A stretch of DNA of 64,000 nt from Mycoplasmatota bacterium (GCA_022771205.1 JALFCF010000007.1:1-64000), one strand, 5' to 3'; shown: positions 34,664 to 44,168, numbered from the stretch's first letter. Translations and numbers: made by a program. The notes: generated by a model from the letters alone, not told the origin.

Positions 34664-34931
34664 CTATAATCGGTCGAAATTGTTCCATATTAAATTCTAA
34701 CAAAGTATCTAAACTAACATCTAATACTTTTGAGATTCTCCAAGCAGTAAATGCCGAAAAAGAGTTTTTCCCTTTTAATGATTCTAAAGATCGAATAAAT
34801 TCGTGTGAAACATCAATAGCTTCAGCAAGCTTTGCCTGTGTCCAACCTTTAGATATTCTAGCTTCTCTAATATGTTCTATTGCTATTTTTTTAAAATAAA
34901 GTTCATACAAATTACGTTCAGTTCTATTCAT
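34635..34931 (-). CDS. XRE-family helix-turn-helix regulator
   Basis: The 98-residue protein has a single Cro/C1-type HTH (about residues 20-80: IREARISKGWTQAKLAEAIDVSHEFIRSLES... ) with an unusual basic insert between helix 3 and 4 (LKGKNSFSAFTAW), followed by a short tail, and no sensor domain. AGGGTGAT precedes the ATG. It is divergent from dinB with only about 115 nt between starts, so it may control itself and dinB; there is no direct evidence for that. Confidence 0.8.
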   Translation of the reverse strand: MNRTERNLYELYFKKIAIEHIREARISKGWTQAKLAEAIDVSHEFIRSLESLKGKNSFSAFTAWRISKVLDVSLDTLLEFNMEQFRPIIEKAMQENIS

Positions 34932-34988
34932 ATCATCACCCTATAATTAGTATGTTTAGCTTTAATATTAATATTCGAAAAATAGCTA

Positions 34989-35024
34989 TGTTCGATTGCA
35001 CATCAATAGAAACTTCATTATAAT
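34989..35024 (+). promoter_or_regulatory. dinB promoter with shared SOS-like motif
   Basis: TTGCAC (34996-35001), 17 nt, TATAAT (35019-35024). The 10-mer TGTTCGATTG (34989-34998) overlaps the -35, exactly as at the uvrA promoter (19327-19336). Confidence 0.65.
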
Positions 35025-35045
35025 AAAATAAAAGTGAGGGGAAAT

Positions 35046-36272
35046 ATGAAAGAAAGAATAATTTTTCATGTGGATGTAAATAATGCTTTTTTGTCTTGGA
35101 CGGCCGTTCTCTTATTGAAAAAAGGATACCCTATAGATATAAGAGAAATACCATCAATAATTGGAGGATCAGAAACAGAAAGACGAGGAATTGTATTAGC
35201 TAAATCCCCTGTAGCAAAAAGATTTGGAATAAAGACTGCAGAAACCATATATCAGGCTAAAAGAAAATGCCCTAATCTAAAAGTTTTCCCTCCCAATTAC
35301 CATTGGTATTATGAACAATCTACAAAGCTTTTTGAATACTTATCTCAATATTCCCCCGTACTAGAAAAGTTTTCAATTGATGAATGTTTTATTGATATGA
35401 CAGGAACTAATTATTTATATAAGGATTATTATCAATTAGCTATAAAAATAAAAGAAGAAATAAAAGAAAAATTTGGTTTTACTGTAAATGTAGGTATTGG
35501 TAATAATAAATTATGCGCAAAAATGGCTTCGGATTTTGAAAAGCCAGATAAAGTACATACACTATTAAAAGAAGAAGTTGAAGAAAAACTATGGCCATTA
35601 AATGTAGGCGATTTATTTATGGTAGGAAAAAGAACAACTGAAGAATTAAATAAACTTAATATTTTTACAATAAAAGATTTAGCTATGGCGAGTGATAAAA
35701 TCTTAGAAAGACAATTTAAAAACCAAGCACGGTATTTAAAAGAAGCAGCGTGGGGAATAGATAATACAAAGGTAGAGCCAAGAAGTAGTAAAACAACTAG
35801 TATATCCACAACAGAAACTCTTACTCATGATTATACAGATGAGGAAAAGCTAAAAGATATTTTATTTAGACAAACAGAAGATGTGACTAGGGAGTTAAGA
35901 AAACAAAAACAATATGCAAAAACAGTTGCAGTTATATACAAAAATAATAGTTTTAGGAATTATTCTGCTCAATCTAAATTGCCTTATCCTACGAATAGTA
36001 CAAAAGAAATTTATAAACTAGTAATAGAAATATTTAATAAAAGTTATAAAAAGGACCCAATTCGCTTAATAGGTGTAAGGTTAGCTGATTTACAAGAAAC
36101 AAAAGAACGTCAATTAACTTTGTTTGAAGAAAATACTATAGAAGAAGATCAAGAAGAAGAAATTCAAAAAACTATTGATGATATTAATCAAAAATTTGGT
36201 AAATCAATTGTTGCACCGGCATCGCTAAAAATTATAGGAAATCCAAAATCTAAAAGAAATATGAAAAATTGA
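35046..36272 (+). CDS. dinB: DNA polymerase IV / ImpB-MucB-SamB family Y-family polymerase
   Basis: This is a translesion polymerase of family Y. The 408-residue protein has the catalytic acidic residues in FHVDVNNAF and SIDECFID, the steric-gate region, and helix-hairpin-helix and little-finger domains (about 180-340). The C-terminal RQLTLFEE (near 360) matches the QLxLF beta-clamp-binding motif. Its PAVLL and DVNNAFLSWTAV variants resemble Firmicutes UvrX/YqjW-type proteins, but the family call is the safe one. ATG 35046 follows GTGAGGGG; the GTG at 35034 is inside that site. The last base of its reading region supplies the -35 of the next gene. Confidence 0.88.
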   Translation: MKERIIFHVDVNNAFLSWTAVLLLKKGYPIDIREIPSIIGGSETERRGIVLAKSPVAKRFGIKTAETIYQAKRKCPNLKVFPPNYHWYYEQSTKLFEYLSQYSPVLEKFSIDECFIDMTGTNYLYKDYYQLAIKIKEEIKEKFGFTVNVGIGNNKLCAKMASDFEKPDKVHTLLKEEVEEKLWPLNVGDLFMVGKRTTEELNKLNIFTIKDLAMASDKILERQFKNQARYLKEAAWGIDNTKVEPRSSKTTSISTTETLTHDYTDEEKLKDILFRQTEDVTRELRKQKQYAKTVAVIYKNNSFRNYSAQSKLPYPTNSTKEIYKLVIEIFNKSYKKDPIRLIGVRLADLQETKERQLTLFEENTIEEDQEEEIQKTIDDINQKFGKSIVAPASLKIIGNPKSKRNMKN

Positions 36273-36297
36273 AAAAATTCTTTTTTTCTGTTATAAT
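36269..36297 (+). promoter_or_regulatory. Promoter of the 36322 gene, overlapping the dinB stop
   Basis: TTGAAA (36269-36274) overlaps the dinB TGA; 17 nt later TATAAT (36292-36297). Near-consensus. Confidence 0.75.
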
Positions 36298-36321
36298 ATA
36301 GCACCAAAAGAGGTAGTGTGC

Positions 36322-37023
36322 ATGGAAGAACATTTTTATATGGCATATCGCGTTATAAATATAGACCATTTTATACAGATGGTAGTTTTTCCTGTTCCAA
36401 AATTAGAAGAAATTGAGAAGGATGATTTCAGTTATTCAAACTATATCAAAGATTTATTAACAAAACTAAAAGAAGCAATGCCAGCAGATAGGCTAAATAT
36501 TTTAAATGAATGGTCTAGTCCAAAGAAAATACATCCTTATGATATTGCATTAGCAAAAATACAAATAGATTATGAGCGAGCTTTACGTTTGGGGCTAACT
36601 GAAGAAACAATTTCAGACATCTATACAGAACAAATGAAAGAAGTGATAGAAAAATATAGATGTGACTCCAATAGAATAAAAGCAATTTTGAAAGAAGAAG
36701 AGTTAAAACGAAAATTTGAGGAAATAAAAAGAACTAGCAAGGAACGTTTTGATTCTTTTTTAGAAGGAAAGATAAAAGTAACGGAACTATATTTATGGGA
36801 TTTAAGAAAAATGAATAGGAATCCCCACCAAAGAAAATTTAAAAGAATGTTTTGTGCGCGTCTAGATATGGGAATTCAAGATGAGTTAACAGAACTAGAG
36901 TTGGAAACGATGACATTAAAAGAAATATGGACATATAATAAAAAGTATATAGAAGAAAAAAAGAAAAAACGTTCTAAAATAAAACAAAAAAAGTCCTGTA
37001 AAAGTAAAAAGAAAGTAGTATAA
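36322..37023 (+). CDS. Hypothetical soluble helical protein
   Basis: The 233-residue charged protein has no signal, TM segment or recognised motif. It is helical throughout and ends in a very basic tail (about residues 205-233, mostly Lys with Arg), which could bind nucleic acid. ATG 36322 is 8 nt after AGAGGTAG and is preferred to GTG 36316. The strong promoter suggests real expression. It is followed by an independent, frameshifted gene. I cannot assign it to a family. Confidence 0.6.
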   Translation: MEEHFYMAYRVINIDHFIQMVVFPVPKLEEIEKDDFSYSNYIKDLLTKLKEAMPADRLNILNEWSSPKKIHPYDIALAKIQIDYERALRLGLTEETISDIYTEQMKEVIEKYRCDSNRIKAILKEEELKRKFEEIKRTSKERFDSFLEGKIKVTELYLWDLRKMNRNPHQRKFKRMFCARLDMGIQDELTELELETMTLKEIWTYNKKYIEEKKKKRSKIKQKKSCKSKKKVV

Positions 37024-37042
37024 TGACGAAGTTATTAAATAA

Positions 37043-37071
37043 TTGACGAATTTTATAAAATAATGTAGACT
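37043..37071 (+). promoter_or_regulatory. Promoter of the frameshifted gene
   Basis: TTGACG (37043-37048), 17 nt, TAGACT (37066-37071), preceded by TG at one-base offset. Confidence 0.5.
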
Positions 37072-37098
37072 AAAAAAAACAGAGGTATGGTTTAAAAT

Positions 37099-37585
37099 AT
37101 GACGAAATTAAAAACAGTACCAGTAGAATCTTCAAAAATGGAAATACTAAATCATATAATATCAGACGAAATAATAGAAGTATTAAATAAGGATGATGGA
37201 AAATTTATAGAAGGTGTAGTCGCAACAGGGGCCGAATTCGGTTCAGCGCCTGGAATGGGAGTGAATTTGCTATTTTTATATAATGGTTATACTGCGACAC
37301 AAATTAAGTCAACATATATAGAAAATGAAGAGATAGAAAATGTATGTTCATATAGGAAGTGCCGATTTATGGAATTTAGAAGATGAAAAAACCAGAAGAA
37401 CAATGGCGGGAAATTATTCTTATGAACAAGAAGTAAAATATGGAATACTACTATATGATCGAAACGGGAAAATAGAAAAATTACGTGAACAATTATTAGA
37501 AGAAGGAACTAATGATATTAGTTATTGGATAGGAATGTGCGAATTTGAACCTCCTATACAATATAAAAAGAGAGCAAAAATGTAA
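37099..37585 (+). pseudogene. Hypothetical gene with a single frameshift
   Basis: The first half reads from ATG 37099 (GAGGTATGG upstream) through KFIEGVVATGAEFGSAPGMGVN and stops at 37386. The second half is in the +1 frame from about 37340 (YVHIGSADLWNLEDEKTRR to KKRAKM, stop 37585). Removing one A from the GAAAATG run at 37337-37342 joins them into one protein of about 160 residues. This could be a disrupted gene, a sequencing or assembly error, or a phase-variable tract. No family was recognised; a promoter and terminator bracket it cleanly. Confidence 0.6.
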
Positions 37586-37608
37586 AAAAATGTATTTTGC
37601 TCTTTTTT
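37571..37608 (+). terminator. Terminator of the frameshifted gene
   Basis: AGAGCAAAA (37571-37579) pairs with TTTTGCTCT (37595-37603), then T residues. Confidence 0.78.
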
Positions 37609-37643
37609 CTATGAAAAAAATAAAAAAATTATACAGAAAAAGC

Positions 37644-37672
37644 TTGCATTTGTTGATATTCCTTGCTATAAT
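37644..37672 (+). promoter_or_regulatory. Promoter of the S10 operon
   Basis: TTGCAT (37644-37649), 17 nt, TATAAT (37667-37672). It is the only clear promoter before the ribosomal cluster, leaving a leader of about 115 nt. Confidence 0.78.
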
Positions 37673-37679
37673 TAATTAC

Positions 37680-37790
37680 GTGTGACTGCTTAGATGTGCG
37701 AGGTTGTCGATACGCCAGGTTAAGTTGTTAATTTGACATACGGGTTATTCGCACGGAGCAAGTCTATACTAGATATAGGCGAAGGGAGGA
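37680..37790 (+). ncRNA. Structured 5' leader of the S10 operon
   Basis: The leader contains an outer stem GTGCGA (37696-37701) with TCGCAC (37750-37755), enclosing about 48 nt with further pairing potential, followed by GGAGCAAGTCTATACTAGATATAGGC and the rpsJ ribosome binding site. It is much more G/C-rich than surrounding noncoding DNA, which points to selection on RNA structure. It is probably an autoregulatory ribosomal-protein leader; the ligand is not known from sequence. Confidence 0.55.
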
Positions 37791-37796
37791 TTTTTA

Positions 37797-38108
37797 ATGT
37801 CAACATCAAAAGTTCGTATTAGATTAAAATCATATGATCATAGAATTCTTGATAATGCAGTAACTAAAATTGTTGAAACAATCAAAAGATCAGGTGGAGA
37901 AATTTCTGGTCCAGTACCACTACCAACTGAAATTGAAAAATTCACAATTTTAAGAGCTGTTCATAAAGATAAGGATTCACGCGAACAATTCGAAATGCGT
38001 ACACATAAGAGACTTATTGATATCAAAAATCCTAGCAAGGAAACTATTGATGCACTAGCTCATTTAGATTTACCTAGCGGGGTTGATATTGAAATCAAAA
38101 CAAAATAA
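37797..38108 (+). CDS. rpsJ: Ribosomal protein S10
   Basis: The 103-residue S10, a 30S head protein that also works as NusE in transcription antitermination, heads the S10-spc-alpha cluster. It is recognised from [51 protein letters not shown] and the C-terminal [16 protein letters not shown] precedes the ATG. Full length and undisturbed. Confidence 0.97.
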   Translation: MSTSKVRIRLKSYDHRILDNAVTKIVETIKRSGGEISGPVPLPTEIEKFTILRAVHKDKDSREQFEMRTHKRLIDIKNPSKETIDALAHLDLPSGVDIEIKTK

Positions 38109-38123
38109 TAGGAGGAAACAATA

Positions 38124-38852
38124 ATGAAAGGAATCTTAGGTAAAAAAGTTGGAATGACTCAAGTGTTCACTAAGAACGGAAAGTTAATTCCAGTTACTGT
38201 AATCGAAGTTGAACCAAATGTTGTAACTCAAATTAAAACAGTAGCAAACGATGGTTATGATGCAATTCAAATTGCAACAGATACTATTAGAGAAAAATTA
38301 TCAAATAAACCAGCAATCGGTCATACTAAGAAAGCTGGTACTGAACCTAAGCGCTTCTTAAGAGAAATTAGAGGAGTAAACGTAGAAGATTACACATTAG
38401 GACAAGTAATCAATGTTGATATCTTCGAAGAAGGAGAAATGGTTGACGTAAGTGGAATCAGTAAAGGTAAAGGATTCCAAGGTGTTATTAAACGTCATAA
38501 TCAAAGCCGTGGACCTATGGGTCATGGTTCTCAATACCATAGAGGTGTAGGTTCATTAGGTACTATGTTACCAATGCACGTTTTGAAAGGTAAGAAAATG
38601 CCTGGACAAATGGGTAATGTAGCAAGAACTGTACAAAATCTTGAAATCGTTTCAGTAGATACTGAAAACAATGTAATCTTAGTAAAAGGTAATGTTCCAG
38701 GTCCAAAGAAATCATTAGTTATGATTCGTACTGCGGTTAAAAAACCAAATGTAAAAAAAGAAGCTGCTGATTTAGTTTCATATGAAGCTCCAAAAGCTGA
38801 AGTTGAAGCTAACACAGAAGCAAACACACCTGCAGAAGAAACAGCAGAATAA
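38124..38852 (+). CDS. rplC: Ribosomal protein L3 with acidic C-terminal tail
   Basis: L3 is an early-assembling 50S protein whose extension reaches the peptidyl transferase centre. The 242-residue product has [23 protein letters not shown] and [17 protein letters not shown]. It is about 30 residues longer than usual L3 (near 209) owing to a Glu/Ala/Thr-rich acidic tail after KKPNVKKEA. The tail is unlike an RNA-binding extension, and its role is unknown. AGGAGG lies before the ATG. Confidence 0.96.
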   Translation: MKGILGKKVGMTQVFTKNGKLIPVTVIEVEPNVVTQIKTVANDGYDAIQIATDTIREKLSNKPAIGHTKKAGTEPKRFLREIRGVNVEDYTLGQVINVDIFEEGEMVDVSGISKGKGFQGVIKRHNQSRGPMGHGSQYHRGVGSLGTMLPMHVLKGKKMPGQMGNVARTVQNLEIVSVDTENNVILVKGNVPGPKKSLVMIRTAVKKPNVKKEAADLVSYEAPKAEVEANTEANTPAEETAE

Positions 38853-38854
38853 AA

Positions 38855-38908
38855 TCATCACAGGAACAAAAATAAAATGAATATAAATATAATAATGAAA
38901 TGTGATGA
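38855..38908 (+). repeat. Long-loop inverted repeat between rplC and rplD
   Basis: TCATCACA (38855-38862) and TGTGATGA (38901-38908) are perfect complements separated by 38 AT-rich nt, with the rplD ribosome binding site directly after the 3' arm. This 71-nt gap is the largest inside the S10 block. The stem could mask or expose the rplD start. Confidence 0.5.
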
Positions 38909-38923
38909 AAGGAGGAATCGTAG

Positions 38924-39550
38924 ATGAAAAAAGTAGAACTTTTAAATCTAAAAGGTGAAAAAGTAAAGGACATTAACTTGAATGAAAATGTATTTGGTAT
39001 CGAACCAAATAAAAACGTTTTATATGATGCAATCATTTTATCAAGAGCATCATTAAGACAAGGAACACATAGTACTAAGAATAGAAGTGAAGTAAGTGGT
39101 GGCGGAAGAAAGCCATGGAGACAAAAAGGAACTGGACGTGCACGTCAAGGTTCTATCAGATCTGTACAATGGGTAGGTGGAGGAAGATACGGAACACCAG
39201 TACCAAGAGATTACAGTAAAAAACAAAACCGTAAAGAAAGAAGACTTGCTATTAAGTCAGCTTTAGCTTATAAAGCACAAGAAAATGGAGTAATCGTATT
39301 AGAAAACTTAAATTTAGCAACACCTAAGACAAAAGATATGAAGGCTCTATTAGAAACATTAAAAATCGCTGATAAAAAAGTATTATTAGTAGTAAAAGAA
39401 TTTGATGATAATATGATTTTAGCATCAAGAAATTTACAAAATGTAGTACTAATTTCAGCGGATGAAATCAATGTATTAGATGTTGTAGGTACAAACGTAG
39501 TAGTATTTACACAAGATGCATTAAACGCTGTAGAGGAGGTGCTTAAATAA
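38924..39550 (+). CDS. rplD: Ribosomal protein L4
   Basis: L4 is a 50S protein lining the exit tunnel and, in some bacteria, the S10-operon autoregulator. The 208-residue protein has [35 protein letters not shown] and the RNase-E-like-binding C-terminal half. AAGGAGG precedes the ATG. The stop overlaps the rplW start by one base (TAATG). Confidence 0.96.
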   Translation: MKKVELLNLKGEKVKDINLNENVFGIEPNKNVLYDAIILSRASLRQGTHSTKNRSEVSGGGRKPWRQKGTGRARQGSIRSVQWVGGGRYGTPVPRDYSKKQNRKERRLAIKSALAYKAQENGVIVLENLNLATPKTKDMKALLETLKIADKKVLLVVKEFDDNMILASRNLQNVVLISADEINVLDVVGTNVVVFTQDALNAVEEVLK

Positions 39551-39834
39551 TGAGAGACACTAAGTATTTAGAAATCATCAAGGCACCAGTTATCACTGAA
39601 AAATCAATGGCTGATAAAGAAAATGGAAAATATACATTCAAAGTTGATCCAAGAGCTAACAAAATTGAAATCAAAAACGCAATTGAAAAAATCTTCAATG
39701 TTAAGGTTACATCAATTAGAACACTTAATGTAAAACCTAAAAAGAGAAGAGTTGGTCGTTATACAGGATTAACGAATCGTACAAAGAAAGCAATTGTTAC
39801 TTTAGCTGAAGGACAAACAATTGATCTTGGTTAG
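39550..39834 (+). CDS. rplW: Ribosomal protein L23
   Basis: The 94-residue L23 sits at the tunnel exit and docks trigger factor and SRP. It is recognised by [34 protein letters not shown] and [12 protein letters not shown]. Its ATG overlaps the rplD stop, with AGGAGG inside rplD. Confidence 0.96.
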   Translation: MRDTKYLEIIKAPVITEKSMADKENGKYTFKVDPRANKIEIKNAIEKIFNVKVTSIRTLNVKPKKRRVGRYTGLTNRTKKAIVTLAEGQTIDLG

Positions 39835-39850
39835 AAGGAGGAAATAAATT

Positions 39851-40681
39851 ATGGCAATTAAAACATATAAACCTACTACACCAGGTCGTAGAAAAATGAG
39901 TACTTTAGTAAATGAAGAAATTACCAAAAGTACTCCAGAAAAATCTCTATTAACTACTATTAAGAAAAATAGTGGACGTAACAATCAAGGTAAGATAACT
40001 GTTCGTCATCAAGGTGGCGGAGTAAAAAGAAAATATCGTATCATTGATTTCAAGAGAAATAAATTAGAGGTACCTGGTACAGTAGCAAGTATCGAATATG
40101 ATCCAAATAGAACAGCAAACATCGCATTAATTAATTATGCAGATGGTGAAAAAAGATATATCATTGCTCCAAAAGGATTAGAAGTTGGAATGAAAGTTGA
40201 AGCTGGAGCAAATGCTGATATCAAAGTTGGTAACGCATTACCAATTATGAGTATCCCAGTAGGTACAATGATTCATAATATTGAATTACGTCCAGGAAAG
40301 GGTGGAGAATTAGCAAGATCTGCTGGTAGCTCTGCACAAATCCTTGGTCGTGAAGGTAAATATGTAATGATTCGTTTATCAAGTGGTGAACAAAGAAAAG
40401 TTTTAGGAACATGTATGGCAACAGTTGGTGAAGTTGGAAATGAAGACGCTTCACTAGTTAGAATAGGTAAAGCAGGACGTAAACGTCATATGGGAATTAG
40501 ACCAACAGTTCGTGGTTCTGTTATGAACCCTAACGACCATCCACATGGTGGTGGTGAAGGACGTGCTCCAGTAGGACGTAAAGCACCAATGACTCCATGG
40601 GGTAAACCTGCACTTGGATTAAAGACACGTAAGAAGAAACAATCAGACAAATTCATCGTACGTCGTCGTAATAGTAAATAG
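39851..40681 (+). CDS. rplB: Ribosomal protein L2
   Basis: L2 is required for subunit joining and peptidyl transfer. The 276-residue protein shows [24 protein letters not shown], the conserved [20 protein letters not shown] with the essential His in [10 protein letters not shown], and a C-terminal basic tail. AGGAGG precedes the ATG. Full length. Confidence 0.97.
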   Translation: MAIKTYKPTTPGRRKMSTLVNEEITKSTPEKSLLTTIKKNSGRNNQGKITVRHQGGGVKRKYRIIDFKRNKLEVPGTVASIEYDPNRTANIALINYADGEKRYIIAPKGLEVGMKVEAGANADIKVGNALPIMSIPVGTMIHNIELRPGKGGELARSAGSSAQILGREGKYVMIRLSSGEQRKVLGTCMATVGEVGNEDASLVRIGKAGRKRHMGIRPTVRGSVMNPNDHPHGGGEGRAPVGRKAPMTPWGKPALGLKTRKKKQSDKFIVRRRNSK

Positions 40682-40698
40682 GAAAGGATGATTAAATA

Positions 40699-40965
40699 AT
40701 GGCAAGAAGTTTAAAAAAGGGACCTTATGTATTTGATAGATTATTAAAAAAGGTTCAAGAATTAAATAAATCTGGAAAAAAAGAAGTCATTAAAACATGG
40801 TCACGCCGTTCCACAATCTATCCTGATTTTATAGGACATACATTTGCCGTTCACAATGGTAAAGAATTTATACCAGTATATGTTACTGAAGACATGGTAG
40901 GACATAAATTAGGTGAATTTGCATTAACTCGTAAATTCGGTGGACATGGTTCAGACAAGAAATAA
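40699..40965 (+). CDS. rpsS: Ribosomal protein S19
   Basis: The 88-residue S19 is in the 30S head and contacts the 50S. It shows [44 protein letters not shown] and [17 protein letters not shown]. The ribosome binding site is GGAAAGGATGA. Confidence 0.96.
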   Translation: MARSLKKGPYVFDRLLKKVQELNKSGKKEVIKTWSRRSTIYPDFIGHTFAVHNGKEFIPVYVTEDMVGHKLGEFALTRKFGGHGSDKK

Positions 40966-40990
40966 TTAAAAATGACTAGGAGGGAAAAAA

Positions 40991-41326
40991 ATGGAAGCAA
41001 GAGCAATTGCTAAAGGTCTTAGAGTATCACCAATCAGAGCTCGTTTAACAATTGACATGATTCGTGGTAAAAGTGTACAAGAAGCAGCTAACATTTTAGT
41101 AAACACAACCAATAAGTCAGCAAGACTTATCAAAAAAGTTTTAGATTCTGCTATTGCAAATGCAGTTAATAATAACAATGCAGATGCTGCTACACTTTAT
41201 GTAAAAGAAGCAAGAGTAGATGCTGGTCCTGTTATGAAACGTCACTTTTTTGATTCACGTTCTCACATAGGACATAGAGATCATAGAACTAGTCACATTA
41301 TTATCGTAGTGGCTACAAAAAACTAA
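40991..41326 (+). CDS. rplV: Ribosomal protein L22
   Basis: The 111-residue L22 lines the exit tunnel; its beta-hairpin includes RVDAGPVMKRHFFDSR and GHRDHRTSHIIIVV. The N-terminus EARAIAKGLRVSPIRARLTIDMIRGK is typical. AGGAGG precedes the ATG. Confidence 0.95.
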   Translation: MEARAIAKGLRVSPIRARLTIDMIRGKSVQEAANILVNTTNKSARLIKKVLDSAIANAVNNNNADAATLYVKEARVDAGPVMKRHFFDSRSHIGHRDHRTSHIIIVVATKN

Positions 41327-41341
41327 TAAGGAGGTTAAATT

Positions 41342-41992
41342 ATGGGACAAAAAGTTAATCCTAATGGACTTAGACTTGGCATCAACAAAGATTGGGAAGC
41401 AAAATGGTATGCAAATAAAAAAGACTTTTCTAAAATCTTATCTAAAGATATTGAAATTCGTAAATATTTAGAAAAGAATTTAAAAAATGCCGGAATTGCT
41501 AAAGTAGAAATCGAAAGAACTGCTAAAAGATGTGAAGTTGTAATCCATACTTCTAAACCAGGTGTCATGATTGGACGTGGTGGTGAAGAGATAGAAAAAT
41601 TAAAGAAACAACTATCAAAGATTGCTGATGAAAACGTTCAAATCTCAATCGTTGATATTAAAAAAGCAGACATGAATGCTCAATTAGTTGCAGATTCTAT
41701 TGCAAACCAAATTACTAACAGAGCATCATTCCGTATGGCTCAAAAACGTGCTATTAGAAACGCTATGAAAGCAGGAGCTAAGGGAATTAAAACATCAGTA
41801 TCTGGACGTTTAGGTGGTGCTGATATGGCACGTAGCGAAGGATACACAGAAGGAACTATTCCTCTACATACATTAAGAGCAGATGTTGATTATGCAACAG
41901 CAGAAGCTGATACAACATTTGGTAAGATTGGTGTAAAGGTTTGGATCTATAAAGGAGAAATCCTAAACAAGAAATCTAAGGGAGGTAATTAA
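41342..41992 (+). CDS. rpsC: Ribosomal protein S3
   Basis: The 216-residue S3 forms part of the mRNA entry tunnel with S4 and S5. It has [24 protein letters not shown], the KH-domain [14 protein letters not shown], and the C-terminal [30 protein letters not shown]. The ribosome binding site is AAGGAGG. One nucleotide separates it from rplP. Confidence 0.96.
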   Translation: MGQKVNPNGLRLGINKDWEAKWYANKKDFSKILSKDIEIRKYLEKNLKNAGIAKVEIERTAKRCEVVIHTSKPGVMIGRGGEEIEKLKKQLSKIADENVQISIVDIKKADMNAQLVADSIANQITNRASFRMAQKRAIRNAMKAGAKGIKTSVSGRLGGADMARSEGYTEGTIPLHTLRADVDYATAEADTTFGKIGVKVWIYKGEILNKKSKGGN

Positions 41993-41993
41993 T

Positions 41994-42425
41994 ATGTTAA
42001 TACCGTCAAGAACTAAATATCGTCGTGTTCATAGATTACCTTACGAAGGAAGATCACGTGGAAACAGAACATTAAGTTTTGGGGAATATGGTCTTCAAGC
42101 AAAAGAAGGAGCTTGGATTACAGCTAACCAAATCGAAGCTGCTCGTATTGCTATGACTCGTTACATGAAACGTGGTGGTAAAGTTTGGATCAATATCTTC
42201 CCACACATGCCACTTACTAGAAAACCAATCGGTACAAGACAAGGTAAAGGTAAAGGTAATGTTGAAGGATGGGTTGCTGTTGTAAAAGAAGGAAAAATTT
42301 TATTTGAAATTTCTGGAGTTAGTGAAGAAGTTGCACGTGAAGCTTTACGTTTAGCATCTCACAAACTACCAATAGCAACAAAATTTGTAATGAAAGAAAA
42401 TGGTGGTGAAAATAATGAAGGTTAA
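41994..42425 (+). CDS. rplP: Ribosomal protein L16
   Basis: The 143-residue L16 organises the 50S A-site region. It has [59 protein letters not shown] and the [29 protein letters not shown] motif. Its 3' end overlaps rpmC by 11 nt. Confidence 0.96.
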   Translation: MLIPSRTKYRRVHRLPYEGRSRGNRTLSFGEYGLQAKEGAWITANQIEAARIAMTRYMKRGGKVWINIFPHMPLTRKPIGTRQGKGKGNVEGWVAVVKEGKILFEISGVSEEVAREALRLASHKLPIATKFVMKENGGENNEG

Positions 42426-42609
42426 AGAGATTAGAGAATTAACAACTGAAGAAATCAACACAAAATTATTCGAAGCTAAACAAGAACTATTTAACTTACG
42501 TTTCCAACAAGCTACAGGAAACCTTGAAAAACCTTCTAGAATTAGAGATTTAAGACACACCGTTGCAAGAATGAAAACTGTTCTAAAAGAACGTGAAAGT
42601 AACGAATAG
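42415..42609 (+). CDS. rpmC: Ribosomal protein L29
   Basis: The 64-residue L29 neighbours L23 at the tunnel exit. It is recognised by [35 protein letters not shown] and [19 protein letters not shown]. The ATG at 42415, behind GGTGGTG, gives the normal length; an earlier ATG at 42400 would add five residues inside rplP and is less likely. Confidence 0.93.
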   Translation: MKVKEIRELTTEEINTKLFEAKQELFNLRFQQATGNLEKPSRIRDLRHTVARMKTVLKERESNE

Positions 42610-42620
42610 GAGGTTATATA

Positions 42621-42881
42621 ATGGAAAAGAAAATTAAAAGAGAATTAGTTGGAAAAGTAGTTAGCGCAACTAATGATAAGACAATAAGTGTTTTAGTTGA
42701 AACTTATAAAAACCATCCGTTATATCACAAAAGAGTTAAAAGCTCTAAGAAATATAGTGTACATGATGAAAAAAATATTGCTAAAGTTGGAGACACAGTT
42801 CGTATAGCTGAAACTAGACCAATGTCAAAAACTAAGCATTTCTATTTAAAAGAAGTAGTAAAAGAAGCAGTTATTATTTAA
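42621..42881 (+). CDS. rpsQ: Ribosomal protein S17
   Basis: The 86-residue S17 is a primary 16S-binding protein with an OB fold. It shows [46 protein letters not shown] and [25 protein letters not shown] precedes the ATG. Confidence 0.95.
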   Translation: MEKKIKRELVGKVVSATNDKTISVLVETYKNHPLYHKRVKSSKKYSVHDEKNIAKVGDTVRIAETRPMSKTKHFYLKEVVKEAVII

Positions 42882-42915
42882 CGCTTAGATGATTGGAAAG
42901 AAGGAGGAATAATCT

Positions 42916-43284
42916 ATGTTACAACAGGAAAGTCGTTTAAAAGTTGCTGACAACACTGGTGCACGTGAATTATTAGTAATTCGTGTTCTAGGTGGAAGCA
43001 AAGTAAAAACAGGTAACATTGGTGATGTGGTAGTTGGAACAGTAAAAAATGCAATTCCTAACTCACCTATGCCAAAAGGAAAAGTTGTAAAAGCAGTTAT
43101 CGTTCGTAGTCGTCAAGGCGTTCGTCGTGAAGATGGATCATATATTAAGTTCGATGACAATGCTTGTGTTATCATTCGTGATGACAAGAGTCCAGTAGGT
43201 ACTCGTATTTTTGGACCAGTCGCAAGAGAACTTCGTGATAAAGATTACATGAAAATCGTTTCTTTAGCAAAAGAAGTACTATAA
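42916..43284 (+). CDS. rplN: Ribosomal protein L14
   Basis: The 122-residue L14 forms bridge B8 with 16S rRNA. It has [29 protein letters not shown] and [28 protein letters not shown] at the end. AGGAGG precedes the ATG. Confidence 0.96.
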   Translation: MLQQESRLKVADNTGARELLVIRVLGGSKVKTGNIGDVVVGTVKNAIPNSPMPKGKVVKAVIVRSRQGVRREDGSYIKFDDNACVIIRDDKSPVGTRIFGPVARELRDKDYMKIVSLAKEVL

Positions 43285-43299
43285 TGAGGAGGATAAATT

Positions 43300-43611
43300 A
43301 TGAACTTTAAAGTAGGAGATAAAGTTGTAGTTATCGCTGGTTCTGATAAAGGTAAAGAAGGAAAAATTATTAAAACATTAAGAAGCGAAAACAAAGTTGT
43401 AGTTGAAGGTGTTAATGTAGTTAAAAAACATCAAAAACCTACAGCTAATGAAAATGGTGGAATTATTGAAGTAGAAAAACCAATTCATGCGTCAAATGTT
43501 ATGATCGTTGATCCTAAGACAAAAAAAGGAACTAGAATCGGACATACAACTGATACAAAAACAGGTAAAAAAATAAGAATCACAAAAAAATCAAACGAGA
43601 AGCTTGATTAA
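43300..43611 (+). CDS. rplX: Ribosomal protein L24
   Basis: The 103-residue L24 is an assembly initiator of the 50S with a KOW domain: [38 protein letters not shown] and [27 protein letters not shown] precedes the ATG. Confidence 0.95.
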   Translation: MNFKVGDKVVVIAGSDKGKEGKIIKTLRSENKVVVEGVNVVKKHQKPTANENGGIIEVEKPIHASNVMIVDPKTKKGTRIGHTTDTKTGKKIRITKKSNEKLD

Positions 43612-43628
43612 TTGGAAGGAGGGTAACT

Positions 43629-44168
43629 ATGAACCGCCTAAAAGAGAAATACTTAAATGAAGTTGTTCCAAGTTTAAAAGAAAAATATAATTATAAATCA
43701 ATTATGGAAGTTCCAAAGTTAGAAAAGATTGTTATTAATATCGGTGTAGGAGATGCTACATCTAACTCAAAACTAATTGATGCAGCAGTTGCTGACTTAG
43801 CAAAAATTGCTGGACAAAAGCCAGTAGTAACACGTGCTAAGAAATCAATCGCTGGATTCAAAGTAAGAGAAGGACATGCAATTGGATGTAAAGTTACATT
43901 ACGTGGGGAAAACATGTATAACTTTATGGATAAGTTAATTGCAATTGCTCTACCAAGTGTTAGAGATTTCCGTGGAGTTAGTCCAAAAGCATTTGATGGT
44001 AGAGGAAACTATACTATGGGAATTAAAGAACAATTAATCTTTTCAGAAATTGATTATGATGAAGTTGTAAAAGTACGTGGAATGGATATCGTATTTGTAA
44101 CAACAGCAAAAACTAACGAAGAATCATTCGATTTATTAAATGGACTTGGAATTCCTTTTAGAAAGTAA
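43629..44168 (+). CDS. rplE: Ribosomal protein L5
   Basis: The 179-residue L5 binds 5S rRNA and contacts P-site tRNA. It shows [80 protein letters not shown] and [21 protein letters not shown] precedes the ATG. Confidence 0.96.
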   Translation: MNRLKEKYLNEVVPSLKEKYNYKSIMEVPKLEKIVINIGVGDATSNSKLIDAAVADLAKIAGQKPVVTRAKKSIAGFKVREGHAIGCKVTLRGENMYNFMDKLIAIALPSVRDFRGVSPKAFDGRGNYTMGIKEQLIFSEIDYDEVVKVRGMDIVFVTTAKTNEESFDLLNGLGIPFRK

